A program made the translations under genes and the position numbers. The notes under the pieces were generated by a model, which saw only the letters and a program-made list of their open reading frames with translations, made no database searches and was not told the origin of the DNA. A DNA stretch of 64,000 nucleotides, from positions 93,536,790 to 93,600,789 of the forward strand of contig JAKTNV010000003.1 of the NCBI GenBank assembly GCA_022747635.1. The letters are read 5' to 3'. How positions within the stretch are numbered: position 1 is the first letter of the stretch; every line of letters starts with the position of its first letter. Shown here in pieces: positions 49,901 to 60,645 of this stretch. Source of the stretch: Hetaerina americana (Eukaryota; Arthropoda; Insecta; Odonata; Calopterygidae).

Positions 49901-52900
49901 AAATGGTTGTATATTGCTTCATAGTTTAACCTTAAATGTAATTTATTTCTAAATAAATGTAAATTAATGTTTTAATTTTATAAGAGGTTTAGGTTATGAA
50001 TGAGTAGCCAATCCAATGAAAAAAAATATTTTCTTATCCCCCAGATACTAAGGTTGAACATACTGGTTTTATTTGTAGTATCACTTCAGCTACTGAAAAG
50101 AAAAGCTCAGAAAACTAGTCGCTACTCACAAAATGCTTCACATCTCATATTACCTGGTCATACTTCCTGTCTCCCATAATAGTAATAGCAATTTTATCAT
50201 CCACTGACTATGCATATGATGTAGGTTTAGGAGTTGTCAAACAAAAAGTATGAAGTACAGGTGCAATACAACACTATGAACATGCTTAAAAAAGAAAATA
50301 TACCATAAAGTATGTAAGAAACATGATGAACTACAACTGCTTGCCATTCATAAATTCACAATAACACTTCATTAGAAGGAGGTTCTTTAGTTTCTTTCAT
50401 CACTACATAATTTATCACTCATTGTCAATCAGTGTGGTAATGTGTTATACATTCTGACTTCAATTGCCCTCATGCTTTAAAATGAAATTTCTGATTTATG
50501 GTTACTTGTATGGATTTGGAAATGATTTCTTGTTGAATATGAGTGAATATCACCCATTCCTATTCATAACAGAAAGTTTTCCAATGCCTTGGAATTGGAA
50601 TTAGCGGTGGAACTCTATTTTTATAATTAGATCAACTGTGGAAATTAAAGAAATGAAAACAAACTTAATTAAGTTATTAGTCATGAGTGGCATGTGAATG
50701 TAAAAACAAAGAGATGAATGCATATTTTGAGTTTGAATTAGGTACTTCTGATACAAAGCTTTCAAAATACAAAAATGAATGATGAAAATCCAAGGCTTGA
50801 AATGTAATCAATAGTTGGAGTATAATCAGTTTTATTTGCTAAAAGTAAAGTAGCAAAGACTTCAAATAAATAATAAATGTTTTTTCTAAACTGTTATTTC
50901 ATGATTATGATTGAAGGCATGAATTTCATTACCTAATTACAACATAAGAAATTCCTTGTGATTTACTCAAAAAAATCAATAATTCCAAAAAAATGTAAAT
51001 GAACAAATCAAGTGAAAAGTTCAGGGAATTTACAATCATTCTAAATATTAAGGTTGGTTCTGAACTCTACTTCATTGTGGTAAATTTTAAGTAAACCATA
51101 AATATGAATTTACTTATTTGTCAAGAATTTTCCCTTTAATGCCCACATTTTAGTGGCAGGGGTGCAACTTTTATTGATTTGCTGTCAAGGTAAACTACTC
51201 ATATTGGGAAACCAAGTTTTAAAAACTACGCAATTCCAAATTTATCCATTACACAAAATCAGTGCTGTGACATAATGGCAGATATAGGTGAAGCAGAAGA
51301 ACAGGGTTTGAATGCTTGGGATGCGGAGAATGGATCTTTAATATAATGAAAAGCAAGAAAAACCTTGCCGTAGCTCTCAAAATAAACAGCATCATTAAAG
51401 AGAAAAGAAAGTGAGGTTTTTCAGCTTTCTTATCTCAGTGCACCAGCTCAGATTTCTTATTGTCATAACTCGAAGATATGCAACATGCTGTCATATGTTT
51501 TTGCCATAGAAAGTCAACCCAGAGTTAGTAATGAGAATCAAAACATCATATGTTTTTGACAATTCTTTTTCCCTCTATGATAATGTCTCCCCTCTACAAT
51601 ATTCTGATGAGTGAGTGTAGAACCTGAGATTCTGGAGCCAAATTGGAAGAAGGAATTGGGGGTCAGGGAGGAAAGTTGAGCGGCAAATTTATGTCCATGC
51701 AATCCATTTTAGATTTAGAGTTTGGAGCTTCCCAAAGAATAGCATTCAGTTTGATTTAAATCACAGGGGGGTTTGCTTTTGAAGATGAAATATATATTCA
51801 ATTATCTAAAAGGAATTTGAGACCAATTGGTTGGAATACGTGATCACTTTCACTATTATGAATCTGTAACCATTATAAATGCCAAATATACTCACCTGCA
51901 CTCTTCAATTTATGAAAGCTTAAGTAAATACATTGCTTCCAACTCTATATCTATTATGCCTCTTAATTTACCTTAGCTTTCCTCCACTTTCCCAGATACC
52001 CATTCCAACATTTGAATGGAGCATGGAACATTAAATGCTGTCTCCACCTATCCAAAGCCTAAGCTCTCCACCTTTGGGTAATACATTATGATGAACTATT
52101 GATAAATATGATCAGAGGTTTGGAAAATAAAATTTATAATATGATGCAACATGTATTCTTTTGCCGGAGGAGAGGGTGATTGGGCAAGATGTAGGTGGAC
52201 AAATCACAGTAGGGTCTTTAAGTATCAGTTGGCCAAATGAGGAAGAAAAGAGGGTGGGAATAAGTAGACCCTCTATAGTAGTTGGAAAAGAGATGAAATC
52301 CTAAAGCATACTCCAAAATATCACTACTTTCCTTTCTCTACTCAGTGATTCAGCCCCCTCACCTTCCTCTTTGCTTTTTTTCTCAACACCCACGATACTA
52401 TTTCCCCCCAAGACCTGCCCTAAAAGTTCTAATTTTTCTAATAGCCAGTCTTTCCCAAACCTATTTGACCACCCATTGCCCCTCTTCTATATTCTTCCTG
52501 CAATACATCTGAAATGTAATATAAATAATGTTTTTAATAAAGTGCTGAGTTTAAATAATGCTTGAATTTCACATATCGTTTTTAATTATGCTTTTAGAAT
52601 AACTGTAATATTTAAGATGATTTTAGTGAACCGTAAAAATATTATTTTTAATATTGTATAAGAACATGGTAAAATAAAGGCATTTTATATTTATCTAGTA
52701 AAACCATTTTCCAATAATTTTCCATCAGTAAAGTATAGTAAATTAATTCATTTTTATGCCACTTGCAGCTTAGGTTGTCAATTTGTAGTGACATTTAAAT
52801 TATTTGCTTCAACTTGTAAATAAGATTCCACTAACCATTATCAAAATAGTTTTTCACTATACAGCAAATCATTAAAATCTCCCCTCCAGCCTGAAGTCTG

Positions 52901-55900
52901 AGCTACTATCCATTGTTGCACTGACATTATTTCTTCTTGAATTCTCATTACCAATTCTCTGATAGAAATTAATGTGGAGAGAAATAAATTAAAGGTAAAA
53001 TTGTCTACCATCTTGATTCACAGTGAGAATAAAAGTACTATTATTGTTGTCAGGTCTCAATAAACTTGTGCATCTCTCTCAAAGGGTGGTTCTTCATCAA
53101 TATTTTTGTGTCCATTCCATCCACTGTTGGTACATTATATCATCTATTATCTAAATTTCTGTCATGTCAAAGGATGATATTAACTAGATATTCAATATTT
53201 CCAGAAGCTATTCTTCTTTTATCAATTGTGCAAACTTCTTGTAGTTCCTCCTCCAGGATATATATGTGATGTACTATACTAAATCTGGCTATGAATACAA
53301 ATATACAATAGGAAAATGCAATACATTGCAAATTCATTTGTCTATATTCATGTTCTGCAATTTCTTTCAGGTATCAATTGATACTTTTTGTTCTGGTTTG
53401 ATTATTTTGCTGTAAGTGGTATTGTCTGATTTCTTCATCATTCTGCAAATGACTAATTGCAGTTTCTTCTTCAATTATTTAATTCTTTGTCATCTTCTTC
53501 TTTCAATATCCTGTGAGCAACAAATTGCAGATTCTGCTTCAGTTTCTTCATTTCTTCTTCACCTCATTATTATAGCATCCCAGAATAATGAATTGCAGTT
53601 TCTCCAGTCCTTCGTTGTAATTGATATTTTTTGCAAATTCAACATTTGGCAAATATTGTTTAGTTTTCTACCTAGATTGTCCAGGATTACACATATACCC
53701 ATAAAGCCATACATGATGATGAACAAACAGAAGTACAACACCTTTTTTATATCAGATAACAATTTTTAAATTATACTAATATGTCCCCATCTTACAAAAT
53801 ATAAAATTGATGTTTGTCCACAACTAAGCATTTTCATTAATGATTATTCATTGTAGGCCACTCTCAAAAAAATTTATATAATATTCCAAAAAAATTTGTT
53901 TATGAACCACATTATGTAAAAACACTCCTGACAAAAGCTTATTCATTATCACTTAGCCTTAAGCCTCAAATGAAAAGCAATAACCTTGACATGCACCAAT
54001 CATAAATTCATCGGGAACAGTATAATACCAGTATTCAACTTAAAATTGTGTATCAAAAATCTTTTCACAGGTTCAGAATAAAATTCTCTGATTAAAAAGA
54101 TAAGGATCATGATGAAACGATTTTATTGCAGGAAGCTAAACAAATAGTCATTTAATACAAAATACTGATCTGTTCACCCATGACGTAAAACTTTATCTGA
54201 TTCAGCTTTAAAAGTAAGATTATCCACCATAACATGTGACCCTTAGTATAAAGACTTCGGAGAAATCAATACCTTTGTAGTAGGATTACAGAATGACCTA
54301 TATTTATTCTAAATCAACTTGTAATTGGAAGGAAAACGTAAAGATTCAAAAAATCATCTTCCTGATCATCATATGAAGCAGGGTTGGATAGTCAAAGCAC
54401 ACCAGTTGAGAGAATAACATAATAGTGATTTCATAGCTGTTGTGTTTTTTTGTTCAACAACTACTTTTCAATAGCATGCCAATGCTGACACAAACAAAAC
54501 ATGTAGACTTCTACCAACTAATTTACTATGCGGTGAACATTCTGAGCCTGATCATATTATGCAAAGCAAAATTTGAGTTTTCACAGATAACACCTCACTG
54601 AAATAACTAAGGTGACTGAATGGTTCTTTAGAGAAATGATTAATGCACAATTATGTTTGAAAAAGCCACTTTTTCCCTTTTGCTGCTCATTCATTTCCTA
54701 ATCCTATACTTATAAATACTATATGTAACCCATAATTTGTCGCGGTCTCTAAGAATTAAACTACTTTTACGTAGATGCCCTTCATTTGTCCATTCCAGCT
54801 CAAGGCTTGCCCAATGGTGAAGCTACTTTGCAGCATGCTGCTTACCCTGGAATGCAACCTTACCCTGGTGTTGGTATGTGGAAACATGTTTAGATAATAC
54901 TTGCTCAAGTATTGTCTCCCTACTTTTGTTTTCATACTCACTTAACTGTATCAATCTATACTGTGTCTTTCATATAAAAATGCAATGTTTCCTGTGTGGT
55001 ATAGTTTACACATATTTGAGACAAGCTTTAGTCTTTTAACCAAATGGGCATTGAAATCCTTTTGTGTAAGTACTCCTGCATGATTGTTTGTGTCACTTGC
55101 TTCACCTTCAATGGATATGTTTTTATTTCCCATACATATTCCTAATAGCCATGATTCTATTTAAAAAGTTCCTTCAATGTTTTCTGGAATGAATTAATGT
55201 GGGTGAAATATTTTCTATGAATATTAAGTGGAAATTTTTGAATGGGTTCTATTTGTTTCTTCTACATTGCTTTTTCTCTGCAATGTCTTTGCATGGATAT
55301 TCCTGATAACCATCACTGCACAGTTTTAATGCTTAATATGTGTACATTCCTTATCCTATTGTAAATCATTCAAGGAATTATGTTGCGGGAGCCAATATGA
55401 GAAACAAGGAAAAATATTTAGGGATTTAAAAAAGTAAATGCTCTAAACTGAGAAGGGAAACTGTTTTTAAAATGATAACATATATAACATATTTGCAAAT
55501 TTCCTTATGCTCTTCTTCCTCCTTCCCTCTTCTACCAAACACCTGCTTACTTCCTCACTGAGTGTATGTATCAATTTGTAATCTTCTTGGCAGCATACCC
55601 TGCAGTTTACGGCCAGTTTCCGCAGGCTATGGCCCAACCGATGACAACAGTCCCCCCAACGCAAAGGGAAGGTAAGATGCCTGATATATAGAAACATAAT
55701 GCAAAAAAATATTGTAATTAGAAGACATTTATTTAATGAAGTCAATTTAAATAAGTAGTAGTCTCCTGTGTATCCCTCCACTCTGTGACATAAAAAAACT
55801 CTTTTCTTAAACTTCATACACTATACATTATACCAGAGGTTTGTATATCCAAATGAAGTTGGAAAATGAGAAATATGGTTGCTAATGAAGACAGTGTACT

Positions 55901-58900
55901 GGCTGTAGTATCACTTATCCTTACAATAATTGCATTGTGTTATTCTGCATTTGTTATGCTAATCCAATGGCTTGGCACTCGCACTTGCCTTGTTTTGGTG
56001 TGCAATCCTGTGTGTTCATTGTTGCTGGAAGTTGAAAATCACAGTTTTGCTTGCCTTGTTTAAGCCAATGCAAAGGAATGTTGGCACAAAAAACAAAGCT
56101 TTCAGTGTAAAGCAGAAATTAAAAATTCCATCATTTTATGGTCATCGAGTGAAATTCCATTTAAATTACATTGAACTAAATGTTGCTGTTGAGGGTTAAA
56201 AATGAGTGGCCTAATGCCTGTTAACACTTTTGGAACTTTCAAATGAAAATATTAATTTTTAAAACTTTTTATTTTTTATTATTTTATGCTAAAATCAAAT
56301 CCAAATGATTAGTAATTAAATTTTGAGGTAATTTTTCCATGAGTTTCTTTTTCAATTTAGTAATCTATTTTAGGCACACTTACGTGCATTTAAAAGTGAT
56401 AAAATAATCATTACTCAAATGAGATGATTAGGATGTTCAATAAAATCAGTCCTAACAAAACATGATCAGATTTCCACAAGTATTAAATCATAAAATTCAA
56501 TTCAGAAAGTATTTAGCAAATGCCAAAAAAAATCTATAAACCAATTCTTTTCTAAAAATGCATGGCATGATATTTACATCTTTGCATTAAAAGCCAAACA
56601 TTTATCCACTCTCTCTCTCTTTCTCTCTCTGTCTCTCTCTCAAGCCTTGGCTACGAAATACCTACTTGAGTTATGTGTATGTTTCCTCTTAAAGACATCA
56701 AAATGTAATAAAGTTAAAAATGGAAATCATCAGATGTAAGATCATGAAGAGCATCCCTCAATCATTATAATATAATAATATCTTCCAAATGCATATAGAT
56801 TTCACTAAACCTCAACATGAAGTAAAAATATCTCCCAAGCTACACATTTTTGGATATCAAAAAGCTGGAGTTTACACATAATAGAGATGCATCAAAGTTC
56901 ATTAATTTTGGTTAATCATTTTAAGAAGGGACTCCATAATATATTTGGAGAATTTTGTTTTTAGTTCTGGTCCAAATATGGCAGAAAAAGACTATCCAAA
57001 TTGTTATACAAGGGTGGTAAACTCCTAATAATATTACATTATTTATATTATTATCATATCAGTAACTTCTAAGAAAACTCTGCATAAAAATAGTCAGGAG
57101 GGTGCTTTTACACGTTTCATTCCAGAATGTCCATAGTTGTATATATTTATTTGTTTTTTGTCCAATGGGATGGTGTAGGACTTCAATTTAGGATGTTCCT
57201 TATAAAACATTATGGGTTCGGCAATATCCACAATATAAACATTATTCAGTAATATCAACTCCACCCATCTCAATCAGCAATGTCAACTCCAATAACTTTA
57301 TCTTATCCTTGGGCTTGAGAACTATTTCTTTCCTACCAATACACACTCTCCTTTCTATGGACTCTCTCTGACGTGCCCTATGAACTGAGCATTGTGACTA
57401 ACTTCTTTTCTTTTCATGCAAGAAGCATTACGTAATCATTCCTGTAAGCTGCATTTTCTCCTTTCTTTAGCTTTAGGTCTTTGATAACAGTTAATTTGTC
57501 TTTCCTATTAGGCATTATTGTCCCCATCCAGAGTGTTTTCTCCTTCCGTTTCTCCCTTGCAAGAGTGACACTAGTGTAATACCATGATTCTCATTTTATA
57601 CCTAGCACACTCGTTGGTCTTATCTGTTATATATTTTTAACAACATCTCAGTAAAAACAATTGAATAAACTCCATTAGTATGGCACATTCACAAGAAACT
57701 TGAAGCCCAACGCATAAATGATCAGTGGAGAAGGGGATCCTGCTAAGCTCTTGGTCATTCTTGGATACAGCTTTCCATTTTTCTTTTTCTAATTTTCCAC
57801 TATGAAACTTTCTTCCACACTGTGCCATGCCCAAATTCACAATGCTATCACCTGTATTTCCATCACTGTCTCTTGAGTATACATCGTGTGCCTTTGTTTG
57901 GCTTTATAAATCAAACATCACTGTTAATGCATTCACCCTAGTTTTGGAGAAGGAAGGTTAGTTTTCCTCTCTGCAATTTCAATTGGACCGGTACTAAATT
58001 CATAATTTTCATTTAAATGATCATAGAACTCATTTTCATCTCTTTGCATGATAACCATGTCAAGTTATACTCCATGTCCAAAAGGTTAACTCACAAGGAG
58101 ATGTTAAATTTATAACCTATTTGAAACCATATAGGGAAATTTTTAAGTTGTACTTTAAATTAGTTCCTTGAGTTATATTTAGATACAAAATTTGCTCATT
58201 ATTCAGCTATAATCTTATTGTGGTTTCAGACCAGAAATTGTCCTATGCCAATTTTAGATAAACTCACTTAACACTATTATAAAACCCTGGCAGCATAATT
58301 TTCAGAGTTCAAAACACATCTCAGAAGACACAAGCAGCATTGGTCAAGGAATCCTATGCTGAAAGATTTTAATTGCCTCTTCCCCAAACTTCTGGGTTGA
58401 TGATTATGACTGTTTGGTATAAAAAATGTCAGGTTCCAATGAGAAACAGGCAGTTTGTAAATGAAATGTCCTTTAAGGATATCAACTAACTATGTCTACA
58501 TGATATAATCTTATTCATTACTTGTCATATTTATAAATGCAAATTGCATAAAAAAAGGAATGAACTGTAAGATACAAATCAATTTTTCTAATCATGACCA
58601 CCATATATGCCTCTCAAATCTCATCCATGTTTCCCTCAGTCCTATACTCAAACACTTGACCAATTAATACTTAAAGATCTAACTAATACTTAAAGCCTCA
58701 TAAGATGTATTCATCCACTATTATTTTGTATAGCTATTCTACCTTTCAACATGATGAAAACTTGCCATGCTTATTGAAAGACTGTGGATGTATTCCCACT
58801 TAGAATAATTAAGACTTTTGTTGATGAAGTCATCTGATGAAATAAAACATAAAGCACAAGTTGTATGACAATTTGGAGAATCCAATCTATCCCAGTATAT

Positions 58901-60127
58901 TACATTAATTAGTTCCCAGATATTTTTGTCACTTCAGCTAATTAAATCCATTTTTAATAGGATAATTCTTAAATCTTTCATTCTGAATGAATTATTCATT
59001 CCAAAAGGTTTTGTTAAAGGTTCCTGAAACTTATGATTAGCATTGGCCAATATCTAGGTAGTTGAGTTTATTACATTGTAAAAGAATATTTAATACTGCC
59101 CCAAATCAAAATAGCTGTTACAGTTCTAAAGCATCTTTTAGGAAAAAGAATTAAAAAATTCCTACAACTCATATTTTATTGTGGAACATTCCATCCTACT
59201 AGATTCAGTCATCTTGGACTGTTTTACTGTTTGGACCCATTAGCCTATCAGTGCTTTATGTGGTTATCATTTCTGTTATGATTGTTTGAGCTTGGTTTTT
59301 GTTTCCTCTATGTGTTATGAGCTTATTAGCCCCACTAATGGGATGAGCAATTCATTAATTTTTAAATGGGACCTTGATGGAATCATTAATATTGATTTTT
59401 AGAAGATTAAAGGCTAGAATGTTGTCATTAAAAGAGAAATTTTTTCATTTGATACTTAAAATTGTACAACTGTCTAAGAAATTCTTAAGACTGCGCTTAT
59501 ACCTTCATTAACTCAAAGCCCACATCAGTCAATACTGTAAAATTAATTACCTTTATAATGTCTATACCTATAGATGTATACATTTATTTAATGTAAACTT
59601 GCCTCATATTTATAACTAATATGTTAAAATACAGATGCATAAGCTAAAATGTTATCATAGGTATGTAATTTTAGTGCTTAAAAACACGCACAAAAATTAA
59701 TCCAATCATGAAGCAATCATATCAAATAGCATTAACTAAAAAAATAATTGCTAGACTCTTTTAAGAATTATCACTAAAAATGCACTATCAGTGTGCCCCT
59801 TAGCCACTTATTTTTAATGTACTAATATTTATATATGAGCATGATTTGAAAACTTTATTCCCAATCTTTGTGTGTTTTAAATATATGCATTGCTTTATGA
59901 ATTATCCTACAATGTCTTTAACTACAATGGTGACTAATAATTTAAGGTTTCCTCTGTTTTGTATGATACAAATGTCTTTTCATTCATTAAGAATATTCTT
60001 ACGGCCTTGAAGCCTTTATTTATTTTATTTTTCTATTATAATTCTAAATCTGGTTGTATACATTATAAATAAATACAAATTATATATAGTGTGTATGTAT
60101 ATATATATGTATGTATATATATATATG

Positions 60128-60223
<96 letters not shown>

Positions 60224-60585
60224 GCAGCACCATAACTTCTTTTTTCAAACTCAAAACACTTTCAAAAAAAAGGAAGTTATGTTGCCGAGCCCTGTGTATA
60301 TACACTCACACACACACACATCTTTTAGCTGAATATATCATATTCAGAATATATTTTGGGACTCAATATGGAATCAATCATTACGTAGTCATTTGAAGCA
60401 GCAACCTACTATTGCAAAATAAAATCTCAACAAAAATTCCTTTGTTTTAAAGTTTGTATTTAATAATCTGTTGCTTGAGAGCATTTTCTTCTAAAATAAG
60501 TATATACATTCATCTATGTTTTTGTGTGTGTGCGTGTGTTTGGGTATATACATGTGTGTGTTTGTGTGTATATGTGTATAAATAA

Positions 60586-60645
<60 letters not shown>

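Noticed and set aside
59777..59800. Match of about 12 bases to miR-277 (aaatgcactatc)
   Set aside because: The rest of the mature sequence differs and no complementary arm is visible nearby.
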